From Natrinema ejinorense (GTDB lineage Archaea > Halobacteriota > Halobacteria > Halobacteriales > Natrialbaceae): a stretch of DNA of 64,000 nt. Of this stretch, positions 51,296 through 60,315 are shown piece by piece. The stretch is taken from the NCBI RefSeq assembly GCF_002494345.1, contig NZ_NXNI01000001.1, forward strand, positions 3,906,001 to 3,970,000, given 5' to 3'. A program made the translations under genes and the position numbers. Position 1 is the stretch's first letter, and each line of letters begins with the position of its first letter. The notes below the pieces were generated by a model. It did not search any database. It saw only the letters and a program-made list of their open reading frames with translations, and was not told the origin of the DNA.

Positions 51296-52909
51296 ATGCA
51301 CAAACCATTGCTCGTCCCGGAGTTCTTAGACCGGGCACGAACGCACTACGGCGACGACGAGGCGGTGGTCGCCACCACGGGCGAACGGTTCACGTACGAC
51401 GAACTCGGCGAGCGAGCCGACCGATTTTCCGCGGCGCTGCAGGAGCGAGGGATCGAGAAGGGCGATCGGGTCGCCGTCCTCGACCCGAACACGCACTATC
51501 ACCTCGAGGCGGCCTACGGGATCATGCAACTCGGGGCGGTTCACACCCCGCTGAACTACCGGCTCACGCCCGACGACTTCGAGTACATCCTGTCGGACGC
51601 GGGCGTCGACGCCATCTACGCCGACTACGACTTCGCCGACAGGATCGAGGAGATCCGCGACGAGGTACCGACGGAGACGTTCGTCACGAACGACGCGGAT
51701 GCCGTGGACGGCGATTGGGAATCGTTTGACGCGGTACTCGAGGACGCGGGCACCGACTACGAGCGCCCCGAGATGGCCGAGGACGAGATCATCACGATCA
51801 ACTACACCTCGGGAACGACGGGCGATCCGAAGGGGGTCTGCCGAACGCATCGCTGCGAGACGATCCACGCCTACTTGCTGGTCGGCCATCAGGAGATCGC
51901 GGACGACGACGTCTACCTGTGGACGCTGCCGATGTTCCACGCGAACGGCTGGGGCCACATCTTCGCGGTGACGGGAATCGGCGCGAAACACGTCTGCACG
52001 CGCGGTATCGACGCCGGGGAGATCTTCGAGACCGTGCGATCCGAGGACGTCTCGTACATGTGCGGTGCGCCGACGGTGTTGAACATGCTGATCGACCACT
52101 ACGAAGAGCACGAGCCGGAGACGACCGGCGAGCGGGACGTGCGGCTCGCGACCGCGGGCAGTGCGCCGCCGGAGGCGACCATCCGGACCGTCGAGGACGA
52201 GTTCGGCTGGTACCTGAAACACGTCTACGGGGCGACCGAGACCGGGCCGCTGATCACGACCTCCGACGCGCGCCGACACTTCGCGGACGACAGCGACGAC
52301 CGATTCCGGATCAAGAAACGGCAGGGATTGGCCTATCTCGGAACGGAAATCCGCGTCGTCGACGAGGACGGCGCGGACGTTCCCCACGACGACGAAACCC
52401 TCGGCGAGGTCGTCGTCCGTGGCAACCAGATCATGGAGAAGTACTGGGAGAAACCCGAGGCGACCGAGGAGGCCTTCACCGACCGACTCGAGGGATACTA
52501 CCACACCGGCGACCTCGCGACGATCGACGAGAACGGCATGATCGCGATTCAAGACCGGAAGAAGGACATCATCATTTCGGGCGGGGAGAACATCTCGAGT
52601 ATCGAACTCGAGGACACCCTGTTCGACCACCCCGAGGTGTCGGACGTGGCGGTGATTCCAGCGCCCAGCGACGAGTGGGGTGAGACGCCGAAGGCGTTCG
52701 TCGTCCCGGACAGCGGTGATCCGGCCGATCCGGACGTGACGGCACGCGACCTCGAGGCCTTCACGCGGGAGAACCTCGCGGGGTACAAGACCGTCCACCG
52801 GGTCGAGTTCGTCGAGGAATTGCCGACGACCGCGACGGGCAAAGTGCAGAAATACGAACTCCGTCAGGAGGAGTGGGAGGACGAAGAACGAATGGTCGGA
52901 CAGGGGTAA
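51296..52909 (+). CDS. long/medium-chain acyl-CoA synthetase (AMP-binding)
   Basis: A 537-residue ANL-superfamily ligase that adenylates a carboxylic acid and forms an acyl-CoA. Motifs: ITINYTSGTTGDPKGV (P-loop-like A3), YGATETGP (A5), YYHTGDLATIDENG (A7/A8), and a terminal TATGKVQKYEL lysine (A10). The ATG at 51296 is chosen because a GTATAC box lies about 26 bases before it. Resembles AlkK-type medium-chain fatty-acyl-CoA synthetases. It links to beta-oxidation and ETF elsewhere in the window, but is not in an operon with them. Confidence 0.9.
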   Translation: MHKPLLVPEFLDRARTHYGDDEAVVATTGERFTYDELGERADRFSAALQERGIEKGDRVAVLDPNTHYHLEAAYGIMQLGAVHTPLNYRLTPDDFEYILSDAGVDAIYADYDFADRIEEIRDEVPTETFVTNDADAVDGDWESFDAVLEDAGTDYERPEMAEDEIITINYTSGTTGDPKGVCRTHRCETIHAYLLVGHQEIADDDVYLWTLPMFHANGWGHIFAVTGIGAKHVCTRGIDAGEIFETVRSEDVSYMCGAPTVLNMLIDHYEEHEPETTGERDVRLATAGSAPPEATIRTVEDEFGWYLKHVYGATETGPLITTSDARRHFADDSDDRFRIKKRQGLAYLGTEIRVVDEDGADVPHDDETLGEVVVRGNQIMEKYWEKPEATEEAFTDRLEGYYHTGDLATIDENGMIAIQDRKKDIIISGGENISSIELEDTLFDHPEVSDVAVIPAPSDEWGETPKAFVVPDSGDPADPDVTARDLEAFTRENLAGYKTVHRVEFVEELPTTATGKVQKYELRQEEWEDEERMVGQG

Positions 52910-53058
52910 GCCGAACCCGAGAAGCGGACCGCTCTCCTAACAGCTCGATCGAGTCGTTCGAAAGTGTCGCCGAGCGATATGTTCCGCTCCGAGACACTAT
53001 ATAGGATCATATTTCTAACATAGCAACGGCTTAGTGTCTCTTGTCGGCTTGCGTATCT

Positions 53059-54204
53059 ATGTCCGAGTCGACAGGGACGACGCGGCGATCGGTGCTTGCG
53101 AGTGGCGTGACTGCGAGTACGCTCTCGGTTGCAGGGTGTCTGGGCGATTTCGTCGGTGGGAGCGGCGGCCAGACCTACACGGTCGGTCACGGCGAGTACG
53201 AAACGGAGGTCGACGCCGCGGCGTTCCCCGAGGAGCTACAGATCTACTGCGTCCAGACCGGGTGGTCGAACTGGGGGGCCGTCATGGAAGCCTTCGAAGA
53301 GGAGTATGGCATCCCACTCTACGACGCGCAGGGATCGTCGGGCGAGGCCCTCGAGGACATGCGAGCCAACGCGCAGAACCCGACCCACTCGGCGTACAAC
53401 GGCGGCTACTCCTTTGGCCTCGAGGCGATGAACGACGAGTTGACGACCGAGTACAAGCCGGCGAACTGGGACGTGGTCCCCGACGATCTGAAGACCGACA
53501 ACGGCCACGTGACCGCGACGCGGCAGATGACGACCGCGGTGACCTACCGGGCGGACGTCTACGAGGAGCGGGGGTTGGACGCCCCCGAAACGTGGGAGGA
53601 CCTGAAACATCCCGACATCGCGAAGGACCTGGCCTTTACGCCGCCACACACCGCCAACGGACAGGCCTCCGCGCTATCGGTCAACCGGGCCTACGGCGGC
53701 GATCTGGACGATCTCGATCCGGTCATCGAGTACCACGAGGCGATCGCCGAGCACGGCGCGGACTTCCGACGCAACGTCGAGGGACCGATGACTGCGGGCG
53801 AGATCTCGACGGTCATCGAGTACGACTACACCGGGCTGAACCTCAAGTACAACAACGAGGAGTTCGACGAGGACCAGATCGAGGTCGCGATCCTCGAGGG
53901 GCCCGAGGGGGAACCGGGCGCGATGAACGTCCCCTACGGCTACGCCCTGTTGCGAAACGCGCCAAATCCCGAGGCGGCGAAGCTGTTCATGGACTACGTC
54001 CTGACCGAGGACTGCCAGAAGCTGTTCTTCGACGCCTACGTCCGTCCGATCCGGGCGAACGAACTCGACCAGCCCGACGAGTTCCCGGACCAGTCGTCCT
54101 ACGAGGCGGCGGGATTCACGATCGATCAGGAGGAACTCGTCTCGAAGCAAGCCGACATTCAAGAAACGCTCGTCGACCGAACCCCGCTACAGGGAGCCCA
54201 GTGA
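53059..54204 (+). CDS. ABC importer substrate-binding lipoprotein (Fe3+/polyamine-type)
   Basis: A 381-residue binding protein. The ATG at 53059 gives a Tat and lipobox signal (TRRSVLASGVTASTLSVAGC) with the lipid cysteine near residue 31. The fold is the family 1/2-like extracellular solute-binding type (QTGWSNWGAVMEAFEEEYGI, DAQGSSGEALEDMRANA, YGGDLDDLDPVIEYHEAI). Such proteins serve iron, polyamine, thiamine or phosphonate importers, and the ligand is not evident. First of a four-gene importer operon with two permeases and an ATPase. Confidence 0.86.
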   Translation: MSESTGTTRRSVLASGVTASTLSVAGCLGDFVGGSGGQTYTVGHGEYETEVDAAAFPEELQIYCVQTGWSNWGAVMEAFEEEYGIPLYDAQGSSGEALEDMRANAQNPTHSAYNGGYSFGLEAMNDELTTEYKPANWDVVPDDLKTDNGHVTATRQMTTAVTYRADVYEERGLDAPETWEDLKHPDIAKDLAFTPPHTANGQASALSVNRAYGGDLDDLDPVIEYHEAIAEHGADFRRNVEGPMTAGEISTVIEYDYTGLNLKYNNEEFDEDQIEVAILEGPEGEPGAMNVPYGYALLRNAPNPEAAKLFMDYVLTEDCQKLFFDAYVRPIRANELDQPDEFPDQSSYEAAGFTIDQEELVSKQADIQETLVDRTPLQGAQ

Positions 54205-54213
54205 GAGCACGGT

Positions 54214-55137
54214 ATGTCTCTTCGGCAATCGATGTCGGCGTCGGTCCGTCGAGTCGCGACGCTTGCCGTCGCGACTGCCCGCCCGACGACCGAACGCGAC
54301 CGCGAACGCCGGCGGATCGCGATCATGTGTCTGCCCTTCTTCGTCCTCGCGATAGTTGCGGGGTTCGTCCCGCTCGCGATGCTGGCACGGATCAGCCTCG
54401 CCGAGGACACGATCTGGATGACGGGCTGGTCGCTCGAGGCCTGGCGAACCCTCGCGACGACCGCCGAGTACCGGGGGGTCGCCTGGAACACGCTGTGGTT
54501 CGTCGGGCTGGCGACGCTGGTCAGCGTCGCACTCGGCGTGGCCGTCACCCACGTCCTCGAGAAGTACGACCTCCCCGCCGAGCGGGCCGTCGTCGCGGCG
54601 GTCTCGTTCCCGATCGCGCTGCCGGGGATCATCGTCGCGTATCTGATCGTCGTCCTCCTGGGCCGACAGGGGCTGATGACGAACGCCGTGGCGGTCGCGA
54701 CGGGGCAGAGCGCGCTCGATCTGGCGAGTGCGACCGCAATCAGCGGACTGTTCCTCGGCTACGTCTACTCGCTGCTGCCGCGAGCGACGATGGTGCTTCG
54801 TGGGACCTACGCCGAGGTCAACACGCAGGCCGAGGAAGCGGCCCGCGCACTCGGTGCGAGCCGCTGGGAGACGTTCTATCACGTGACGCTCCCCGAAATT
54901 CGACCGGGAATCGTCGCGGCGGCGATCCTCACGTTCCGTTCCGGGCTCGCGATCTTCGGGACCGTCCTGATCCTGCAGAGTCACCGCGTGATCACGCTCC
55001 AGATACACGAGGAGACGAGCGTCGGCTCGTACCAGCCCGACGTCGCGGCCGCGATCGGGCTCGTCTACGTCGTCTTCATCGTCGCGTTCACGTTCGTCGG
55101 GCTGCGGTTCGTCGAGAACGACACGGTGGGGATCTGA
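54214..55137 (+). CDS. ABC importer permease 1
   Basis: A 307-residue membrane permease with six predicted helices. The EAA loop, which contacts the ATPase, reads EEAARALGASRWETFYHVTL. It starts 9 bases after the binding-protein gene and ends 2 bases before the second permease. Belongs to the binding-protein-dependent inner-membrane family of Fe3+/spermidine-type systems. Confidence 0.88.
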   Translation: MSLRQSMSASVRRVATLAVATARPTTERDRERRRIAIMCLPFFVLAIVAGFVPLAMLARISLAEDTIWMTGWSLEAWRTLATTAEYRGVAWNTLWFVGLATLVSVALGVAVTHVLEKYDLPAERAVVAAVSFPIALPGIIVAYLIVVLLGRQGLMTNAVAVATGQSALDLASATAISGLFLGYVYSLLPRATMVLRGTYAEVNTQAEEAARALGASRWETFYHVTLPEIRPGIVAAAILTFRSGLAIFGTVLILQSHRVITLQIHEETSVGSYQPDVAAAIGLVYVVFIVAFTFVGLRFVENDTVGI

Positions 55138-55138
55138 G

Positions 55139-56089
55139 ATGACCGACCCTATCGAGCCGACGACCGCGGCCGACGACTCGAGCGTGGGGACCGGGGCTGA
55201 CCGACCGGAGACACGCTCCGATGGCGGTACTGTCACCGCCGACGCGTCCGCGGAGTGGTCGCGGTCAGGATCCGCGCTGTCGACCATGCTCGGTCGACCG
55301 ATCCTCGTCGGCGTCGTCTCGATCGTCGTCGCGTTCCTGACCGTCCCCGTCGTCGTCACGTTCGTCTCCTCGTTCGCTCAGTCGGCGACGGGCGTCGTCC
55401 CGCGGGGATTCGTCACCCTCGAGCACTGGCGACAGGTGCTTGGCTTCGGTGACTACGGCGTCCGGACGAACGCGATTCCGGGCCTCGCGTTCAGTCTCGC
55501 CATCGCGACCGGTGGGATGCTCTTGAACGTAGTGATCGGGGTCCCCATCGCGTACGCGCTCGCGCGGTACGAGTTTTTCGCACGGGACTGGGTGAACACG
55601 GTCGCGATCCTGCCGCTCGTTCCGGGGCTGATCCTCGGCATCGCCTTCGTCCAGACCTACCCCGAGTTCGGCCGTTCGGCGTTCGGGTTGATCGCGGGCT
55701 ATTGCCTGCTCAAATCGCCGTACATGGTCCTGACAGTACAGAGTTCGTTCCAGTCGATGGACCTCGTCCGCCTCGAGGAGAGCGCCCGGTCGTTGGGCGC
55801 ATCGTGGCCCCGGACGTTCCTGACGATCGTCGTACCACACGCTAAGCGGGGGATCGTGGCGGGCTCGATTATCACCTGGACGCTCGCGGCCGCGGAGTTC
55901 AACTTCACGTACATGGTCGCGAGCGGGAGCCCGGACCCGTTCGCGATCTTCCTCTATCGGAACATCTCGAACGCGACCCATCTGCAGTCCGCGGCGGCCG
56001 TCTCGGTGTATTTCCTGATCGTCGTCGCCGCGATCCTCGTCTTGCAGTGGCTTGGCAGTAGTGGATTCACGACCGTACGACAACGATGA
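55139..56089 (+). CDS. ABC importer permease 2
   Basis: A 316-residue permease with six helices after a charged, Thr/Asp-rich N-terminal extension of about 45 residues. The EAA loop reads EESARSLGASWPRTFLTIVV. With permease 1 it forms a heterodimeric channel. The downstream ATPase gene begins about 97 bases later. Confidence 0.88.
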   Translation: MTDPIEPTTAADDSSVGTGADRPETRSDGGTVTADASAEWSRSGSALSTMLGRPILVGVVSIVVAFLTVPVVVTFVSSFAQSATGVVPRGFVTLEHWRQVLGFGDYGVRTNAIPGLAFSLAIATGGMLLNVVIGVPIAYALARYEFFARDWVNTVAILPLVPGLILGIAFVQTYPEFGRSAFGLIAGYCLLKSPYMVLTVQSSFQSMDLVRLEESARSLGASWPRTFLTIVVPHAKRGIVAGSIITWTLAAAEFNFTYMVASGSPDPFAIFLYRNISNATHLQSAAAVSVYFLIVVAAILVLQWLGSSGFTTVRQR

Positions 56090-56186
56090 GACTGATACAC
56101 ACGCTCACTGGCGGCTCGGAACCGGCATCGATCGATCGCGGACGACACCGCGCTCGAACTGGCTCCACGGACCGGGGTGGTCGTTC

Positions 56187-57206
56187 GTGAGCCGGATCAC
56201 CCTCGAGTCGCTGACCAAGGCCTACGGCGACGAGGTCGCCGTCGACGGGATCGACTTGACGATCCGCGACGGGGAGATACTCGGCATCGTCGGTCCGTCG
56301 GGCTGCGGGAAGACGACGACGTTGCGAACCATCGCGGGCTTCGAGACGCCGAGCGACGGGCGAGTGCTGTTCGACGGCGTCGACGTCACCCACGTCCCGC
56401 CGGAGGAACGCAACGTCGGGCTGGTCTTCCAGTCCTACGCCCTGTTCGACACCATGACCGTCCGCGAGAACGTCGCCTTCGGGCCGAAGATGCAGGGCGT
56501 CCCGAAGGCCGAGCGCCGCGAGCGGGCCGACGAACTGCTCGCCATGCTCGACATCGCCGAGCTGGCCGACCGCGACCCGACGACTCTCTCGGGGGGCCAA
56601 CAACAGCGGGTCGGCCTCGCACGGGCGCTCGCGATCGAACCCCGCGTCCTCCTGCTCGACGAACCGATGACGGGGCTGGACGCGGAACTCAAGACGCGCC
56701 TGCGCGAGGAAGTCGGCGACCTGCTGGCCGACCTCGAGGTCACCGCCCTCTACGTCACGCACGATCAGGAGGAGGCCATGGCGATGTGCGACCGGATCGC
56801 CGTCCTCGCGGAGGGGACCGTCGAACAGGTGGGGACGCCCGCGGAGATCTACCGCCGTCCCGCGAACACTTTCGTCGCGAACTTCGTCGGGAGTTCGACC
56901 CTGCTCGAGGGGACGGCGACGAACGGGCACGTCGATCTCGGGTTCGCGCAACTCCCGGTCACAGCCCGAACGGACGGCGACGTGACGGTCGCGGTCCGCC
57001 CCGAGGCGTTCGAGGTCGGGTCGGGACCGATCCACGCCGAAGTCGCCGACGCGACCTATCTCGGCGATCGGACCCACCTCTCGGCGACGCTCCCGGACGA
57101 GACGACCGTGACGCTACGCGCCGATGGGATCGACGACTATCGAGCCGGCGACTCCCTGGCGCTCTCGATCGACGAGGATCGGGTTCACGTCCTCGAGTCG
57201 GGATAG
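56187..57206 (+). CDS. ABC importer ATPase (PotA/FbpC-type)
   Basis: A 339-residue ATPase. The GTG at 56187 (VSRITLESLTKAYGDE) is chosen because no in-frame start lies between the permease stop and this codon and the family begins here. Motifs: Walker A GPSGCGKTT, Q-loop VFQSYALF, signature LSGGQQQRVGLARALAI, Walker B LLLDEPMTGLD, H-loop THD. A C-terminal TOBE domain (AVRPEAFEVG) is typical of PotA/FbpC. Completes the importer. Confidence 0.92.
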   Translation: MSRITLESLTKAYGDEVAVDGIDLTIRDGEILGIVGPSGCGKTTTLRTIAGFETPSDGRVLFDGVDVTHVPPEERNVGLVFQSYALFDTMTVRENVAFGPKMQGVPKAERRERADELLAMLDIAELADRDPTTLSGGQQQRVGLARALAIEPRVLLLDEPMTGLDAELKTRLREEVGDLLADLEVTALYVTHDQEEAMAMCDRIAVLAEGTVEQVGTPAEIYRRPANTFVANFVGSSTLLEGTATNGHVDLGFAQLPVTARTDGDVTVAVRPEAFEVGSGPIHAEVADATYLGDRTHLSATLPDETTVTLRADGIDDYRAGDSLALSIDEDRVHVLESG

Positions 57207-57248
57207 CGGCGTCGACGCGTAGCGACGGTCGCGGCGAGAACGCCCGGG

Positions 57249-57473
57249 CTACGTCCGTCGATCGCCCCACCCGTCGCGGTCGTCGGCGGCGGAACGGTCC
57301 GTGCCGTCAGTCGAGCGTGCCGTATCGCGGCCGCCGCGCTCCTTCGCGATCCGTTCCGCCTCCGCGCGGTCGACCACCGTCGGGTCCGACGTTTCCCGAC
57401 TGATCGCCAGCCAGAGGACGAGCGGAACCGCCAGGGACGCGAGGACGACGAGGATACCGAGAGCGGCGGACAT
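57249..57473 (-). CDS. small membrane-anchored hypothetical protein
   Basis: A 74-residue protein with one helix (about residues 2-24; GILVVLASLAVPLVLWLAIS) and a charged Arg/Asp-rich tail. The ATG at 57473 is the natural start, because upstream sequence belongs to the divergent zinc-ribbon gene. Conserved-looking haloarchaeal type, function unknown. Confidence 0.6.
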   Translation of the reverse strand: MSAALGILVVLASLAVPLVLWLAISRETSDPTVVDRAEAERIAKERGGRDTARSTDGTDRSAADDRDGWGDRRT

Positions 57474-57537
57474 GGCGTGGCGTTCACTCGTGGAGCCGTG
57501 CACAAAGATTTTGTGAACTGACACGAAACCGTCGACT

Positions 57538-57741
57538 ATGAGAGACGACGATCGCGGCTGTCCGAAGTGCGACCACACGGAGACGGAGATCGACGAGATC
57601 GCGACGACCGGGGGCGGGCTCTCGAAGATGTTCGACATCCAAAACCGCCGTTTTCACGTCGTGAGCTGTACGAACTGCGGCTATTCGGAACTCTACAAGG
57701 GACAGTCGTCGGGAGACATGATCGACCTGTTTCTCGGGTAG
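57538..57741 (+). CDS. zinc-ribbon nucleic-acid-binding protein
   Basis: A 67-residue protein with CPKC (C8/C11) and CTNC (about residues 44-47), followed by GYSELYK. This is the one-domain zinc ribbon often annotated as nucleic-acid-binding (zinc_ribbon type, PF09855-like). Function not established. It lies 111 bases ahead of atpD on the same strand. Confidence 0.8.
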   Translation: MRDDDRGCPKCDHTETEIDEIATTGGGLSKMFDIQNRRFHVVSCTNCGYSELYKGQSSGDMIDLFLG

Positions 57742-57807
57742 GAACCCGTCCCCGAGCGCGACTCGCGACGCCGATTTCCCCACGTTGAGCGCGAGCAGTG
57801 CGCGGAA

Positions 57808-57825
57808 AACTGTAAACAGTTATCC
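57808..57825 (+). promoter_or_regulatory. atpD promoter with palindrome
   Basis: AACTGTAAACAGTT (57808-57821) is a 5-4-5 inverted repeat overlapping the TTATCC-type box (57820-57825) that stands 27-32 bases before the atpD ATG at 57852. It suggests that atpD has its own, possibly regulated, promoter, since it has been separated from the other atp genes. Confidence 0.5.
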
Positions 57826-57851
57826 GACTGGGGCCGCTATCCCCCCACAAG

Positions 57852-58595
57852 ATGGCCAACGACGTCAAGCCCACCCGCAAGAACTTGATGGCGATCGAGG
57901 ATCGCATCGAGCTCTCCGAGCGGGGCCACGGCACCCTCGAGAAGAAACGCGACGGGCTGATCATGGAGTTCATGGACATCCTGGACAAGGCACAGGACGT
58001 CCGTGGCGACCTCGCACAGGACTACGAGGACGCCCAGAAGAAGATCAACATGGCCCGCGCGATGGAAGGTGACGTCGCGGTTCGCGGTGCCGCGGCGGCG
58101 CTGCAGGAACACCCCGAGATCACCACCGAGTCCAAGAACATCATGGGCGTCGTCGTCCCACAGATCGAGTCCTCGCGGGTCTCCAAGAGCCTCGATCAGC
58201 GCGGCTACGGGATCATGGGCACCTCCGCCCGCATCGACGAGGCCGCCGAAGCCTACGAGGACCTCTTGGAGAGCATCATCCTCGCCGCCGAGGTCGAGAC
58301 GGCGATGAAAAAGATGCTCCGCGAGATCGAGACCACCAAGCGACGCGTCAACGCCCTCGAGTTCAAGCTCCTGCCGGAGCTCTACGACAACCAGGAGTAC
58401 ATCGAGCAGAAACTCGAGGAACAGGAGCGCGAGGAGACGTTCCGCCTGAAGAAGATCAAGGAGAAGAAAGAGGCCGAAGAGAAGGCAGAGCGAGAGGCCG
58501 AGGCGGCCGCCGCCGAAGAAGCGGAAGCAAAACAGGACGAACTCGAAGACGTGCAGCCGGATACGGCCGCGCAGTCGCCCGCGGCGAACCAGTAA
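57852..58595 (+). CDS. atpD: A-type ATP synthase subunit D (central rotor shaft), detached from the operon
   Basis: A 247-residue subunit D. Long coiled coil with the family start [32 protein letters not shown]-type middle ([16 protein letters not shown]), [17 protein letters not shown] near residues 160-176 and an Ala/Glu/Lys-rich acidic tail. It is required for rotation in the A1 head and would normally sit right after atpB. Here it lies 8.9 kb from atpB, behind rhodopsin and transport genes, with its own promoter. Confidence 0.95.
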   Translation: MANDVKPTRKNLMAIEDRIELSERGHGTLEKKRDGLIMEFMDILDKAQDVRGDLAQDYEDAQKKINMARAMEGDVAVRGAAAALQEHPEITTESKNIMGVVVPQIESSRVSKSLDQRGYGIMGTSARIDEAAEAYEDLLESIILAAEVETAMKKMLREIETTKRRVNALEFKLLPELYDNQEYIEQKLEEQEREETFRLKKIKEKKEAEEKAEREAEAAAAEEAEAKQDELEDVQPDTAAQSPAANQ

Positions 58596-58652
58596 GGCGC
58601 ACCGACCGCCTTCCCGCCCTCGATCCGATATTCACCCGCGTTCTCGATCCCG

Positions 58653-59075
58653 ATGACCTGTCCCGACTGCGGCACGGCTGTCGTTTCGTTTTCAGTTCCG
58701 GACGAGTACCGCGCTGACGCGCCGTCGGAGGCCGCTGTCGTTTCGTTCTGTCCGCGCTGTCTGCGCCTCGAGCCAACGCCGGACGCGACGCTCGACGCGG
58801 CCGGAAACGGAGCCGTGGATCGCGAGCCCGACTTTTTGCGCGTCAGCGACGCCTTCCCCACTACCCCCGAGCGTGCGATCCCGCTTGCGCTCGCGGTCGG
58901 TCTGTGTTCGTCGCTCGCGACGAACCGCGCCGCGATCGAACCCCTGCTCGAGGCGGTCGAACGAGCCGGGACGGATCCGTTGCTCGTCCTCGATCGGCTC
59001 AGTGCCGATCCGTCGGTCGAGCCAGCGATCGATCTCGAACGGCGGAGCCACCAGCTCGAACAGCTACTGTATTGA
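58653..59075 (+). CDS. conserved haloarchaeal protein with N-terminal zinc knuckle (DUF6276-like)
   Basis: A 140-residue protein. CPDC (C3/C6) and CPRC (about residues 33-36) make a zinc site, followed by a helical domain (ERAIPLALAVGLCSSLATNR, AAIEPLLEAVERAGTDPLLV). I recall relatives as DUF6276, function unknown. It is convergent with the 59076-59471 gene, their stops adjoining. Confidence 0.75.
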   Translation: MTCPDCGTAVVSFSVPDEYRADAPSEAAVVSFCPRCLRLEPTPDATLDAAGNGAVDREPDFLRVSDAFPTTPERAIPLALAVGLCSSLATNRAAIEPLLEAVERAGTDPLLVLDRLSADPSVEPAIDLERRSHQLEQLLY

Positions 59076-59471
59076 TTACTTCCCGGTCGGCCGCACGTTG
59101 TTGCTGACGGCCTGTTTCACCTGCAGGGCGGCGCTGGCGGCCAGCCCGCGGGCGACTTCGTCGCGTTCGTCGGCGGTGATGACCTCTTCGGCGGCCGCCT
59201 CCTCCAGGTCGGGCGTAAAGCCGGCACTGACGGCGTGGCCGACCGGCGGGCGGACCGCGACGGTGACCTGTGGCCCGGTCATCCCGCTCGAGACGTCTGC
59301 GTCGACGACGTACTCGCTGGGAAGGAACTCGCGGGTTCGGGCGGCGATCCGCGAGACGTCGCGGTGGAGCAGTCGTTTCTGCGTACTCGAGAGGTCCGGA
59401 ACGTCCGCCGCTGCACGCTGCCCAGCACCAGTCTCGCCCGGTAGCCCTGCGTACGGCGTATTTCCGTTCAT
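59076..59471 (-). CDS. conserved haloarchaeal protein (DUF5811-like)
   Basis: A 131-residue protein starting MNGNTPYAGLPGETGAGQRA, then a domain with SSTQKRLLHRDVSRIAARTR, conserved ADVSSGMTGPQVTVAVRPPV, and a helical end VITADERDEVARGLAASA. I recall similar haloarchaeal proteins as DUF5811. Function unknown. 55 bases from the arginine decarboxylase gene upstream on the same strand. Confidence 0.75.
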   Translation of the reverse strand: MNGNTPYAGLPGETGAGQRAAADVPDLSSTQKRLLHRDVSRIAARTREFLPSEYVVDADVSSGMTGPQVTVAVRPPVGHAVSAGFTPDLEEAAAEEVITADERDEVARGLAASAALQVKQAVSNNVRPTGK

Positions 59472-59525
59472 GAGAAGTGTGTACCCGTAGCAATGTGCCG
59501 CCGGTTCAAAAGGGTTCGCCTTCAG

Positions 59526-60011
59526 TCAATCCGAGAGGATCGGCTCGCTCTCGCCGTAGACCGCGAGTACGACCGCCGTCGTGTGTGCTCCCGACTCGGC
59601 CTGTTGGCTCTCGACGGCGACCGCCGAATCGCCAAACTCCCACTCGCGCAGGTCCTGTCCCGCGGCCAGTCCCTCGCGGACCCGGCGTTCGACGGTCTCG
59701 TGATCCATCTCGCCCGCGGTTTCGTAGAACAGCCCCGGGCCGTCGTCGACCGACTGGGTCCACGCGAGCGCGGCGCTTACGCGGCCGGGACCGGCGGTGG
59801 TGGCTCGAGCCTCGACGACGGTCAGGCGCTCGCCGGCGGGGCCGAGATCGGGCGCGGTGCCGACGGCTTCGACGGGGGTCTCAGCGGGGATCATCGAGGA
59901 AACCGAGACGAGGTTGTAGTTCTCGATGCCGGCCTCCGCGAGCGCGGCATCGTAGGAGGCCATCGCCGTGGGAGCCGATGCCGACCCCCAGACGACTCGA
60001 ATCGTGCTCAT
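59526..60011 (-). CDS. pdaD: pyruvoyl-dependent arginine decarboxylase
   Basis: A 161-residue PvlArgDC that converts arginine to agmatine for polyamine and agmatidine (tRNA-Ile) formation. The self-cleavage site lies in NLVSVSSMIPAETP: cleavage before Ser39 would create the pyruvoyl group. Active-site features GSASAPTAMASYDAAL at the start and WEFGDSAVAVES follow the family. Full length compared with methanogen enzymes. Confidence 0.9.
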   Translation of the reverse strand: MSTIRVVWGSASAPTAMASYDAALAEAGIENYNLVSVSSMIPAETPVEAVGTAPDLGPAGERLTVVEARATTAGPGRVSAALAWTQSVDDGPGLFYETAGEMDHETVERRVREGLAAGQDLREWEFGDSAVAVESQQAESGAHTTAVVLAVYGESEPILSD

Positions 60012-60315
60012 ATTGGTTTTTAGGGGCGAACAGCGTAAGGCGTTGCGATCTCGTGACCTGTGTATTGTTTGGATCGAATACCAATTTTATTCCGGTATAA
60101 TATGCAGTAATTCACACCCCTACCCCATCATCTACACCATCTTATGTCCAAATATCAAATGTAATCTGTAATTGTAGGATATTCGTTATGGTTATAGCAG
60201 ACAAACACAATGATATTTGATGTTTTTGCAGCATATTTGGACGACCATATCATTATTTTAATTTTACTCTATAAGATGAATTTATATGTATGTCCACGGC
60301 ATTGTTATATGAAGA
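60012..60315. other. AT-rich intergenic region before an exported orphan
   Basis: About 300 bases, visibly AT-richer than the flanks. It has the promoter of the next gene (TTTATATG at 60281-60288, 28-35 bases before the ATG at 60316) and a matched pair CAAATATCA (60149-60157)/TGATATTTG (60211-60219). No gene is supported. Confidence 0.45.

Noticed and set aside
48982-57851. The rhodopsin/transport segment as an integrative mobile element
   Set aside because: No integrase, transposase, direct repeats or attachment site was seen at its edges; composition is like the rest of the core. Rearrangement is inferred from gene order only.
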